This document shows, in pieces, positions 1 through 9,200 of a DNA stretch of 64,000 bases. Under the pieces are notes generated by a model. It was not told the origin of the DNA and made no database searches. It saw only the letters and a list, made by a program, of their open reading frames with translations. Each line of letters opens with the position of its first letter. Within the stretch, counting starts at the first letter, position 1. The DNA is from UBA8752 sp965657965 (GTDB taxonomy: Bacteria; Bacteroidota; Bacteroidia; Flavobacteriales_D; Sanyastnellaceae). Both the position numbers and the translations under genes were made by a program. Location of the stretch: positions 1-64,000 of the forward strand of contig CBFHQM010000002.1 of the NCBI GenBank assembly GCA_965657965.1, given 5' to 3'.

Positions 1-142
1 TGGCGTGGTAGTCGTCTTCTACCGTAACGCCCTCTGGGGCATGGCCTTTGTGGCTGTCCGCAGAACAGCACTCGTCGTTGGCACAAGAAGCAAACAGGAG
101 AGCCGGCAGCACAGCCAGCATCAGAAGTGGATGGAATCGCAT
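1..142 (-). CDS. Lipoprotein, N-terminal part only (runs off window)
   Basis: The minus strand from ATG at 142 encodes 47 residues before the window edge. It opens MRFHPLLMLAVLPALLFASC: a short basic head, a hydrophobic core and a lipobox with Cys20 as the lipidation site. Behind it come more cysteines and acidic/His-containing sequence (NDECCSADSHKGH). It begins 14 bases after the acs stop on the same strand, so it is probably the second gene of an acs operon. The signal peptide and position support a real membrane-anchored exported protein. Its function cannot be told from this fragment. Confidence 0.6.
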   Translation of the reverse strand, partial: MRFHPLLMLAVLPALLFASCANDECCSADSHKGHAPEGVTVEDDYHA

Positions 143-156
143 GCCGGAAAGTTAGT

Positions 157-2073
157 TCAGGCGAGGAACTCAGCGGCGCCGGCGATGACGCCGTGGACGA
201 CCGTGGGGTCGAGGAGTGTGGAGGTGTCGCCGAGCTGGTCGTGCTCGCCACTGGCCNNNNNNNNNNTGCGGCGCATGATCTTGCCCGAACGCGTTTTGGG
301 CAGGCCGGGCGTGAATTGCACGCGGTCTGGGCGGGCGATGTTGCCAATCTCGGTGTTGACTTGGATGCCGATTTCCTTGCGCAGGGCCGCGATGCCAGCG
401 GCGTCAGTGGGCAGGGCGCCTTCTTTTAAGATCACATAGGCGTGGACCGCCTGGCCCTTGATGGGGTGCGGGTAGCCAATGACGGCGCACTCGGCCACGG
501 CAGGGTGCGAATCGATGGCGTCCTCAATTTCGGCGGTGCCAAAGCGGTGACCGCTCACGTTGACCACGTCGTCGACGCGGCCGATGATGCGGAACATGCC
601 GTCGGCGTCGCGTCGGGCCCCATCTCCGGTGAAGTACTTGCCCTTGAAGGCACTGAAGTAGACGTTGCGGCAACGCTCGTGGTCGCCGTAGGTGGTGCGG
701 ATCATGGACGGCCAAGGGCGATCGATGCAGAGGTAGCCCTCGGCCTCCCCTTCCAAGGTGTTGCCGTCGCCGTCCACCAGCACGGGACTGATGCCCGGCA
801 AGGGATACCCGGCATGGGCCGGCTTCATGGGGCTGTGCGATCCGAGGCCACTGATCAGGATCCCGCCGGTCTCGGTTTGCCACCAGGTGTCGACGAGCGC
901 ACAACGGCCGCCGCCAATCGCGTCGTGGTACCACTGCCAGGCCTCCTCGTTGATGGGCTCTCCCACCGATCCGATGACCTTGAGCGCCGACAGGTCGTGG
1001 CCCTCTGCGAAGCGGGGCTCGCAAGCCATGAGGGCGCGGATGGCGGTGGGTGCGGTATAGAACTGGTTGACCTTGAGCTTCTCGCAGACCTCCCAGAAGC
1101 GGGCGGGCGAAGGGTATGTGGGCACGCCCTCAAACATGACCGTGGTCGCCCCATTGAGCAACGGGCCGTAGACGATGTAGCTGTGGCCGGTGATCCAGCC
1201 GATGTCGGCCGTGCACCAATAGACGTCGCCCGGCTGGTATTGGAACACGTTGGCAAAGCTGTAGCCTGCATACACCATGTAGCCCCCACAAGTGTGGACC
1301 ACGCCCTTGGGCTTGCCCGTGCTGCCCGAGGTGTAGAGGATGAAGAGCAAGTCCTCGGAATCCATGGGCTCGGGGGGACAGTCGTGGGAAACGGCAGTGA
1401 GCGCCTCGTGAAGCCACACATCTCGGTGGGCGTGCCATTGGACCTCTTCACCGGTGTGACGGACGACCAAGTTGGTGGTGACGGTTGGGCATTCGGCGAG
1501 GGCCTCGTCCACAACCGCTTTCAAGGCCAGCCCTTTGGCGCCGCGCTTCATGCCATCGCTGGTGATCACGCAGACCGCTCCGGCGTCTTGGATGCGGTCG
1601 GCCAGGCTGCGCGCCGAGAAGCCGGCGAAGACCACGCTGTGCACCGCGCCGATGCGGGCGCAGGCCAGCACCGCCACAGCCAGCTCTGGCACCATCGGCA
1701 GGTAAAGCGCCACGCGGTCGCCCTTCTCCACCCCACGGCTTTTCAGCACATTGGCAAAGCGGCAGACCCGGTCGTACAGCTCTTCATAGGTGATGGACAC
1801 GGTGTCGTCTGACGGATCGTTGGGCTCCCAAAGGATGGCCGTTTGGTCGCCATGCTCGGCCAAGTGCCGGTCTAGGCAGTTGGCAGTGATGTTGAGCTGT
1901 GCCCCTTCAAACCAGCGCACCTGTGGCGTTTCAAACTCTGCTGAACACACGTTGGCCCACGGCTTCATCCAGTCGTAATGGCCGGCGATGTCGGCCCAAA
2001 AAGCGTCGGGGTCTTTTGCTGCACCGCGGCGCGCGGCGGAAACGGCTTCGGGAGAATCGAGCAAAAAAGGCAT
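157..2073 (-). CDS. acs: Acetyl-CoA synthetase (AMP-forming)
   Basis: Activates acetate to acetyl-CoA through acetyl-AMP in the cytoplasm. The protein is about 638 residues, close to the family length of about 650. It carries the adenylate-forming P-loop YTSGSTGKPKGVVHT, the WWQTETGG motif and the C-terminal SGKIMRR motif containing the catalytic lysine that is regulated by acetylation in other bacteria. The start MPFLLDSPEAV is the only sensible one, and on the minus strand a TTAATTTG sequence lies just upstream of the ATG, near the Bacteroidota -7 consensus. A run of ten Ns breaks the gene just after MRR (see gap entry). In other Acs proteins ILRKI lies between MRR and the next conserved A(A/S)G, but the placeholder leaves room for only four residues, so about one codon is missing. 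Downstream is a lipoprotein gene 14 bases away. Confidence 0.95.
   Translation of the reverse strand: MPFLLDSPEAVSAARRGAAKDPDAFWADIAGHYDWMKPWANVCSAEFETPQVRWFEGAQLNITANCLDRHLAEHGDQTAILWEPNDPSDDTVSITYEELYDRVCRFANVLKSRGVEKGDRVALYLPMVPELAVAVLACARIGAVHSVVFAGFSARSLADRIQDAGAVCVITSDGMKRGAKGLALKAVVDEALAECPTVTTNLVVRHTGEEVQWHAHRDVWLHEALTAVSHDCPPEPMDSEDLLFILYTSGSTGKPKGVVHTCGGYMVYAGYSFANVFQYQPGDVYWCTADIGWITGHSYIVYGPLLNGATTVMFEGVPTYPSPARFWEVCEKLKVNQFYTAPTAIRALMACEPRFAEGHDLSALKVIGSVGEPINEEAWQWYHDAIGGGRCALVDTWWQTETGGILISGLGSHSPMKPAHAGYPLPGISPVLVDGDGNTLEGEAEGYLCIDRPWPSMIRTTYGDHERCRNVYFSAFKGKYFTGDGARRDADGMFRIIGRVDDVVNVSGHRFGTAEIEDAIDSHPAVAECAVIGYPHPIKGQAVHAYVILKEGALPTDAAGIAALRKEIGIQVNTEIGNIARPDRVQFTPGLPKTRSGKIMRRXXXXASGEHDQLGDTSTLLDPTVVHGVIAGAAEFLA
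257..266. other. Assembly gap (10 Ns) inside acs
   Basis: Ten Ns interrupt the 3' part of acs. The reading frame is intact on both sides. The interval between the MRR and ASGE codons is 12 bases including the Ns, where the family usually has 15 (ILRKI). The run is therefore probably a fixed-size placeholder of wrong length. Confidence 0.9.
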
Positions 2074-2133
2074 GGCGACAAATTAACCCGCCCGAACGGA
2101 AGAGCCGTTCTTAAAGGCGGGACCCAATCTCCG

Positions 2134-2141
2134 TACCTTAC
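2134..2141 (+). promoter_or_regulatory. Candidate -7 box (TACCTTAC) upstream of the M43 protease gene
   Basis: TACCTTAC lies 18 bases before the ATG at 2160 and is close to the Bacteroidota housekeeping -7 element TAnnTTTG. No clear -33 TTTG is seen at the right distance. The call rests on position and on the similar boxes in front of the genes at 11212, 26840 and 41327. Confidence 0.3.
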
Positions 2142-2159
2142 TCACACACCTTCGCGCGC

Positions 2160-5100
2160 ATGACCCCCCTCCGCATCATTTGGCCACTCTTTGCATTGTT
2201 GATGTTCAGTGAGGTTGGTCAAGCACAGCACCGGTGTGTCCACCAGAGGCAGCGCGAAGACATGCGCCTCGCTCACCCGGAGTGGATGGGGAGCCAAGAA
2301 CTCAGAAGGTTGTCGCTCGAAGACCACACCCGAGACTTTGCCGCCCAGTCTCTTTCCTGCACGGACGAGGATCTTTTGATTCCCATCGTGTTTCATGTGG
2401 TGCACGACAATGGTCCGGAGAACATTTCTGACGCCCAAATTCACGAGGCGATTGTGCAAATGAACGAGGACTTCTCGGCCACAAACGCCGGGCTTTCCGA
2501 GGTCCACCCCAATTTCACGGAGATCGTAGCGGACATCGGCATGGGCTTTCGCTTGGCCGACTTCGACCCCAATGGCCAGCCCACCACCGGCATCAACCGC
2601 ATCCAATCCGAACTGACCTACAACGGCAGCGACATTGCCCTCAAGCAATTGGTCCAGTGGGATCCCACCATGTACCTCAACGTTTGGGTGGTGAACTCTT
2701 CGGATGGGGGCAACGGATCTGCCTTCGCATTCTACCCCGCCGATGTCGAAGGGTCCGCCTCCATTTACGATGGCGTGGTGTCTTCATACTGGGCCGTAGG
2801 TAGAACAGAGACTGCGGTTTGGACCCATTACAAAATCCTGACCCACGAGGTGGGGCACTGGGCCAACCTCAAGCACACTTGGGGCGATCAATCGGGCAAC
2901 CAATCCACAGCGGGCTGCGGTTTTGACGACGCGGTGGACGACACCCCCAACACCATCGGAAATACGGGATGCGACCTGGAGGCCATCTCCTGCGGCTCTC
3001 CAGACAACGTGCAGAACTACATGGATTATTCCAATTGTTCGAACATGTTCACCGAGGGCCAAAAGGAAAGAATGCTGGCGACCATGTGCTCAGATGTGGC
3101 GGGACGCAACAACATCTGGTCCGCGGAAAACCACGCACTCGTGTTCCTCCAAGACGAATTCTTGCCGAGAATGGTCTACCTCCAATCCGCCTTTTCGGAA
3201 TCCTTTGCCAACGATGGCACGGTCGACAGCGAGATTGGCATTGAACTGCTCGACCTCTCCTTTGATGCAACCGGCGCGCTGGTAGAGGGGGTTGATTTCA
3301 CCAGCGGCAACTTGCCCGCCGGGACATCCTTGTCTGTGGTGGTCGTGGATTCCACCCACGCCACAGTTCACCTGACTGGTCAAGTGGCCAACCACGAGAC
3401 CGAGGACAATTTGGACAACCTGGAGCTGCACTTCACAGCCAATCCCTTCGATGGTGTTGCCTACGAGGACCTGTACAACCCGTCGAACTCCAACCTCGGA
3501 CTGACCTTCTTGGACCCCTACGAAATCGTGTTTGTGGACTTGGTGGACGACGCCCACAACTTCTTTGAAGGGCGCCGCTGGACCTGGTTCACCATGGGAT
3601 CCGGCGGTGCAGACTTCGGTTTCTTTCACCACGACTTGGTCAACATCAAACTCGAAACCTATGGCAACGGGGCTGTGTGCCACCCCGGCACCTCCAACCT
3701 TGCCCCCCTCGCTTTTGGAGCCGTGGTCGGCCCCGAATCCGACATCACCGAGCCTGGCCCTTGGTACCCGAACCAGTTGGACTTGTCCAATCCCACCTAC
3801 ACCGACTGGAACGGACAAACCGCATATGCTGGCGTGCAATTCCATCGCAATGGGAATGCGCACTACGGTTGGATTCGGATGCGCGTGAGTGAGGATGGCC
3901 GCCACTACTACGCTTTGGATATGGCCTACAATGAGCAACCCGACGGTCCCATTGCCATGGGCGAGGTGCAATCTCCGGTCTTGGCTTACACCCAAACGGT
4001 GTTCCACGAAGCCTTCGACAACGACGGCAGCATCTCCTCCGAGCGGAACATCGACCTTTTTGGGGCCACTTGGTCCGCGTTTGACTCCCTCGGGGCCGGT
4101 TCTGGATTCGACATTGCCGAGCTCCCCGATGGACTGTCTGCCCAGATTGAACGCGTCTCGGATGCGCGCATCCGATTGTCGCTCGCGGGCCAAGCCAGTG
4201 CACATGCCGACAATGACGACCTCTCATTCAACGTGTCGTTCGACCCCTCCCTCCTTTCCGACACCCCAAGCGACATGGCCTTGTCGCGGTCGATGTCCGT
4301 CGACTTCGCCGATCCTTACGCCATCGAATACGTAGAGGTTGACCCCGCCGAGGGCATCGCCATCGCCAACCCAGGCAACAACTGGAAATACTTCAGTTGG
4401 AACGTGGGCGATGCAGATTTTGGACTCTGGTACGTCAACGGCCATTTCCGTTTGGAAACGTATTCCAAGTCTGGCGTCAGCCATGAAGACACCAACAACC
4501 TGAGTGCACTCCAAGAGGGGGACACCATCCAAAGCGAGAGCCATTGGACCTACTTCTCGGAATTGGAAACCCAGTTGGTCATCACCTCTCCCACCTACAG
4601 CGACTGGAATGGCCAAACCACTTTCGCGGGTGTCAAATTCACGATAGCCGAGCGCTTCCACTATGGGTGGATGCGGTTTGAAGTCGGCGAGGACGGCGAC
4701 ATGGTGCGGCTGGTGGACTACGCCTACAACCGCAAGCCCGAAGAAGAAATCCTGGCCGGTCAGATTTACGCCACATACGGATGCACCGATCCGTTGGCCT
4801 TGAACTTCAACCCCGTCGCCGTGGACGATGACGGGACCTGCACCTATCCCCTCGACTGCGGGGACGACAACGTGTTGACCTTGCAGATGGTCGATTCATA
4901 CGGAGACGGGTGGAATGGCAATGCACTCGACATCTCCACGATCGGTGGAGAGCTGATGCAGAGTTTGACCCTGAATTCAGGGTCGGAGGGTACAACCGAA
5001 TTTTGCCTGCCCGATGGGTGCTACACCTTTGGCGCAGGCGGCGGAAACTACCTCGCTGAAATCTCATGGGAACTCCTCATGGACAGTGTGTCCGTGGCCA

Positions 5101-6005
5101 GTGGGACGGGTGGAGAATCCGGGCTATTCTCCGTCAACAGCGATTGTAGTGCTTACTACGGATGCACAGATGAGCAGGCCTTCAACTACGATCCGAATGC
5201 CCTGATTGACGATGGCTCTTGCGCTTATCCCGTGATGGGCTGTACCGACCCTACAGCGTTGAATTACGCAGCCGACGCTGAGGAAGACGACGGGTCTTGC
5301 TTCTACGAAGACGACGTACTTGGGTGCACAGACACATCGGCATTGAACCACAATCCCGACGCGACCTACGACGACGGATCTTGCCTGTACCCCAATTTGA
5401 CACTGGACGACGTGGCCAGCGAATGGTGCATGGGCGACACACTGTGGATCTCCTGGTCCGGGGGAAACCCCAATACGGGGGTCTATCTAAGCTTAATCGA
5501 CATCAACGCCAACGCCGCTGTGGCCGACTTGGGCATTGTAGACAACACCGGCTTGCACCCCTGGGCCATCGACATTTCTGGTGCGGACATACCGTATCGG
5601 ATTTACCTCGCAGAACACCCCTACCCACCGAGCTCATGGGATTATGGGAACCCGTTCACCGTATCCGAGGATTGCGTGCCTGCTTTGCCGGGATGCACCG
5701 ACCCACTGGCTTGCAATTTTGAATTCGACGCCACAGAAGACGACGGGTCCTGCCTGTTCACCACCGATGCATTGGGCGACTGCGGAGGCGATTGTGCCGC
5801 CGACACTAACGGAGATGGCATTTGCGATCCGACTTGCCCCCAAGACCTCGACCAAGATGGCATTGTCGCCGTCAACGACGTCTTGATTATGCTCAGCGAA
5901 TTCGGATGTGCCTCCATCTGCACAGCCGACATCAACCTCGATGGCATCGTTTCGGTGGAGGACTTCTTAATGGTCTTGAGTGAGTTCGGAAACAGCTGCA
6001 ACTGA
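2160..6005 (+). CDS. Giant secreted M43-family metalloprotease with Cys-repeats and EF-hand-like tail
   Basis: 1281 residues with a signal peptide (residues 1-23, cut after GQAQ). The zinc protease domain has HEVGHWANLKH at 229-239 and the Met-turn NYMDYSNC, as in M43 pappalysin/cytophagalysin proteases, so it should hydrolyse peptides outside the cell. It is followed by two tandem modules of about 270 residues each (roughly 340-605 and 606-870). Both contain an S/T-F-x-E-x-F-x-N-D-G start, a TYxDWNGQT motif and a final MAYN/YAYN-type motif. Then come a DSYGDGWNGN domain, five Gly-Cys-Thr-Asp repeats, a Kre9/KNH-like sandwich, and a C-terminal pair of EF-hand-like repeats (5834-6002) ending in NSCN. 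No type A or B T9SS sorting domain is present, unlike its paralogue at 43004-45523. It is single-transcript by context, ending before a hairpin at 6047-6082. Confidence 0.88.
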   Translation: MTPLRIIWPLFALLMFSEVGQAQHRCVHQRQREDMRLAHPEWMGSQELRRLSLEDHTRDFAAQSLSCTDEDLLIPIVFHVVHDNGPENISDAQIHEAIVQMNEDFSATNAGLSEVHPNFTEIVADIGMGFRLADFDPNGQPTTGINRIQSELTYNGSDIALKQLVQWDPTMYLNVWVVNSSDGGNGSAFAFYPADVEGSASIYDGVVSSYWAVGRTETAVWTHYKILTHEVGHWANLKHTWGDQSGNQSTAGCGFDDAVDDTPNTIGNTGCDLEAISCGSPDNVQNYMDYSNCSNMFTEGQKERMLATMCSDVAGRNNIWSAENHALVFLQDEFLPRMVYLQSAFSESFANDGTVDSEIGIELLDLSFDATGALVEGVDFTSGNLPAGTSLSVVVVDSTHATVHLTGQVANHETEDNLDNLELHFTANPFDGVAYEDLYNPSNSNLGLTFLDPYEIVFVDLVDDAHNFFEGRRWTWFTMGSGGADFGFFHHDLVNIKLETYGNGAVCHPGTSNLAPLAFGAVVGPESDITEPGPWYPNQLDLSNPTYTDWNGQTAYAGVQFHRNGNAHYGWIRMRVSEDGRHYYALDMAYNEQPDGPIAMGEVQSPVLAYTQTVFHEAFDNDGSISSERNIDLFGATWSAFDSLGAGSGFDIAELPDGLSAQIERVSDARIRLSLAGQASAHADNDDLSFNVSFDPSLLSDTPSDMALSRSMSVDFADPYAIEYVEVDPAEGIAIANPGNNWKYFSWNVGDADFGLWYVNGHFRLETYSKSGVSHEDTNNLSALQEGDTIQSESHWTYFSELETQLVITSPTYSDWNGQTTFAGVKFTIAERFHYGWMRFEVGEDGDMVRLVDYAYNRKPEEEILAGQIYATYGCTDPLALNFNPVAVDDDGTCTYPLDCGDDNVLTLQMVDSYGDGWNGNALDISTIGGELMQSLTLNSGSEGTTEFCLPDGCYTFGAGGGNYLAEISWELLMDSVSVASGTGGESGLFSVNSDCSAYYGCTDEQAFNYDPNALIDDGSCAYPVMGCTDPTALNYAADAEEDDGSCFYEDDVLGCTDTSALNHNPDATYDDGSCLYPNLTLDDVASEWCMGDTLWISWSGGNPNTGVYLSLIDINANAAVADLGIVDNTGLHPWAIDISGADIPYRIYLAEHPYPPSSWDYGNPFTVSEDCVPALPGCTDPLACNFEFDATEDDGSCLFTTDALGDCGGDCAADTNGDGICDPTCPQDLDQDGIVAVNDVLIMLSEFGCASICTADINLDGIVSVEDFLMVLSEFGNSCN
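5834..6005 (+). other. C-terminal double EF-hand/dockerin-like module of the M43 protease
   Basis: Two successive units, DLDQDGIVAVND and DINLDGIVSVED, each have acidic residues at EF-hand positions 1, 3, 5 and 12, followed by xLxxLSEFG. The second unit is bracketed by Cys residues 26 apart and the protein ends one residue after the last Cys. The same arrangement ends four other proteins in the window (26588-26761, 51593-51682, 57872-57958, 60844-60933). Confidence 0.75.
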
Positions 6006-6046
6006 GTTCGAAACGCACAGTAACACAAGCATTTGGCCACAAAATC

Positions 6047-6082
6047 GAAAGCCCCCGTTGCGACATTGCAACGAGGGCTTTC
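6047..6082 (-). terminator. Hairpin terminator between M43 gene and tRNA-Arg
   Basis: A 15-base arm (GAAAGCCCCCGTTGC) pairs, with one mismatch, with GCAACGAGGGCTTTC across a 6-base loop. On the minus strand the stem is followed by GATTTTG, fitting termination of the tRNA transcript. It may also stop the protease mRNA arriving from the other side. Confidence 0.65.
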
Positions 6083-6091
6083 TGTAAGCTG

Positions 6092-6168
6092 TGGCGACCA
6101 TGGAAGGATTCGAACCCTCAACCTCCTCATCCGTAGTGAGGTGCTCTATCCAGTTGAGCTACATAGTC
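6092..6168 (-). tRNA. tRNA-Arg (anticodon ACG)
   Basis: A complete 77-base cloverleaf on the minus strand. The acceptor stem GACTATG/CATGGTC is paired throughout, with one G-U pair. The D-arm is GCTC...GAGC. The anticodon stem CCTCA/TGAGG has the loop CTACGGA, which gives anticodon ACG (read as ICG for CGN codons after deamination). The T-arm is GAGGG TTCGAAT CCTTC, the discriminator is G, and CCA is encoded in the DNA. A hairpin terminator follows 9 bases downstream. Confidence 0.95.
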
Positions 6169-6280
6169 GTTTACCCCCGAAAGGGAGCGCAAATGTAGAC
6201 CAAATTTCGAGCCTGTCAAGCCCCGAACACAGGAAGGTTGAATTCCTCGGGCAGAAGCTGTGTATTTTAGTGCCTTGCAG

Positions 6281-9200
6281 ATGACGAGACCGTCCATTCC
6301 CCTTCTCTTTTTTGTCCTGATTCTATCGGTTTTCTGCCAGAGTCAAGTCAATTTCTCCCTCGAAAAAGAGACCGTGTCAAATGCGAGCAATTCCATCTCG
6401 ACGCGGATGGAAGCGTTTCGCAAATTGACCACCGGTGAATTGGAACAATCCAATGCAGAAGCGGTCATTGAAATGTCTGACCTCTTGCTGGAACTCCCGT
6501 TGTCCAAAAAGCAAAAGAGCGATGTGATTGCAAGTAAATCCGTGGCCCTGCGCAAAAGTGGACAAGGTTTAGATGCATACGCACTTCTGACCGAGACCAT
6601 CGCTCAAACCAACGAGGACGAAGACGACCTTCTCGCTGGACTGCACTATGAGCGCGGAAGGACCGCTCCTTACGTGTTCTCGGCAGACCAAGAGCTCCTG
6701 GCCAAGACACTCGACGATTTCAACGTGGCCTTGACTTACGCTGTCGACGCCGACAACACCCAAATGCAGTGTCAAGTGCACGATCAATTGGGCTTTTTGC
6801 ATGGCAATTACCTCAAGGACCGGGCCACAGCCCGAGCGCACTACGAGTTCATCATTTTCAACGCCGATGACGAGGTCTCTCTCGCTCAGGCCAGAACCAA
6901 CCTAGCCAAGCTGTCCAAACCTGAAGACCGCATTGAGCGAGACACCGCCATCCACTACCTCATGTCTTCGCGGGCGGTTTTTAGTCGCAATGGCCTGGAC
7001 AGAAAAGTGGGCAAAGCCACCATCACCATTGCCAATTACCTCAGAGAGGCTGAGCAGTTTGATGAAGCCAAATTGGAGTATGAGTCCGCGCTGAAGATGG
7101 GCCTCAAAGTCGGAGACCAAATCAACTGCATGGAGTATTTGGGTCTGATCGCGAACAAACAAGCCCGATACGACGATGCTGAACGCTGGCTAAACCAGGC
7201 CCTCGTCTTGGACAAAGGCGTGAATTATGGGCGAAGCGTTTATCTCTCTTCCAAGTTTGGACAGACGTTGGTCAATACTGGCCGTGCTCAGCAGGCTTAC
7301 GACCTGTGCGACTCCATTCTCCAGAAGCTCCAGACCGACACCACATGGAGCGACTTTAAAAAGGCAACCCGGCTCACCGATTGCTGGGACTGCATTGGGA
7401 AAGCGCAAATTGCCCTCAACCACTTTCAAGAGGCGTTCGACGCGTTCGAGAATCGGGATCGGGCCGAAAAAACGTACCGGGCCATCCAAGACGCCAACCA
7501 ATCCAAAAAGAAGCTTGACCTCTACGAATACGACACCCTGCGCAAGCAGGCCATGCAAGAAAACCAGTATCGCCTCCAATCGGAGCGTCAAACCTACTTG
7601 TACGCCATTGTGGCCCTGCTCATTGCCTTCGCAATGTTCATCACCTATCGCTATCGTTTTACCCAACGACAGAGCCACTTGATTTCTACCCAAAGGCAGC
7701 AATTGTCCGATCGGCAACGGGAGCTCATCCGGGCCAACGCCGACTTGGAAATCGCCTTGAACCACAAGGCCGTTTTCCTGTCCAACATGTCCCACGAGAT
7801 TCGGACACCGTTGAATGCCATTGTGGGCATGTCCAACCTGGCTTCCAAGGAGGACATGGCGGACACAGCCAAGAAGTATTTACGGAACATCGTTATCGCG
7901 TCTTCCAACTTGATTGACATCGTCAACGACATCTTGGACTTTTCCAAGCTTGAGGCGGGCAAACTGGAAATCGCGGAGGAACCCTTCTCCGTCAAGGACG
8001 CTTTGGAAGTGGCCGAGAATGTGATGCGCATTCCCGCAGAACAAAAAGACCTCGCCTTTACCGTAGAGGCCTCCCCCGAACTCCCCTCCCATTTGATTGG
8101 CGACTCCAGCCGACTGAATCAAGTGCTGATCAACTTGATTGGAAATGCGGTCAAATTCACTCTAGAAGGTGGCGTTACGTTGAAGGCCAGCATGGGCGCT
8201 TTGCCCGAGCTTCCCAAATGGTGTCCAGCACCTGCGCAATCCCATGAGCAGTGGTTTGTCGTCCGAGTCAAAGACACCGGCATCGGCATCCCCGCCGATA
8301 AGCTGGAAAAAATCTTTGAGAGTTTCAATCAAGGAGACTCGCTCAAGACCCGAAAATTTGGGGGGACCGGTCTTGGACTCAGCATATCCAAGCAGATCGT
8401 AGAACTGCAAGGCGGTGTGATTTGGGTGGAGAGTGTTGAAGGAACGGGGTCGGACTTCTGCTTTGCCCTGCCGGCGATTCCAGCGGAAGTCAGCGAAACA
8501 GAGGCTTCAGATGAGGCCCTTGAAGAACACATTGGCCCCATTCGCATTTTGATCGCCGAGGACAATCCGTTCAATGTGATTGTGACCGAGGACACCCTCA
8601 AGTCAGAACTGGAAGGCGTAACCATTGGCAAAGCGGAAAATGGCCGACTCGCCTATGAGATGGTCCGCGACGGAGAATGGGACCTGGTCCTGATGGACAT
8701 CCACATGCCGGAGATGAGTGGACTTGAGGCCACGGCTGCCATCCGCAAGCTTTCCAACGAAAAGTCCCGCACCCTGATTGTGGCGATGACCGCCAGCGTT
8801 CTCCGAGAGGAAACCGACAATTACATGCGCCATGGCATGGACGGTTTTGTGCCCAAGCCTTTTCAGGCGGAGCAACTCAAACACGAAATTTTCCGGCTTC
8901 AAAAGGACAAGAACAAGGCCAAAAATTCAGGAGAACAGCCGCTTCCTCACTTGCGGATTCTGATTGCCGAGGACAACCCCTTTAATGTGATTGTGGCCGA
9001 AGACACGCTCCGCTCGGAGCTTGCGGACATCACCATTGGCAAGGCCGAGAACGGCAAAATCGCCTTAGAGGCCGTGAAAGAGGGAGAATGGGACATTGTA
9101 CTCATGGACATTGCCATGCCCGAGATGACCGGAATTGAAGCCACGTTGGCCATCCGAGGATTGGCCGATGCCAGCAAGGCTGCGACCACCATTATCGCCA

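Noticed and set aside
442..1812. 456-codon open frame on the plus strand opposite acs
   Set aside because: It is antisense to a fully conserved acs, with low-complexity G/A/V/D composition typical of a shadow frame in GC-rich coding DNA. No family resemblance.
3090..4205. Long antisense frame under the M43 protease, with similar ones at 19959-21128 and 15586-16464
   Set aside because: Shadow frames of repeat-rich or conserved genes on the opposite strand. The translated sequences are unlike any protein family.
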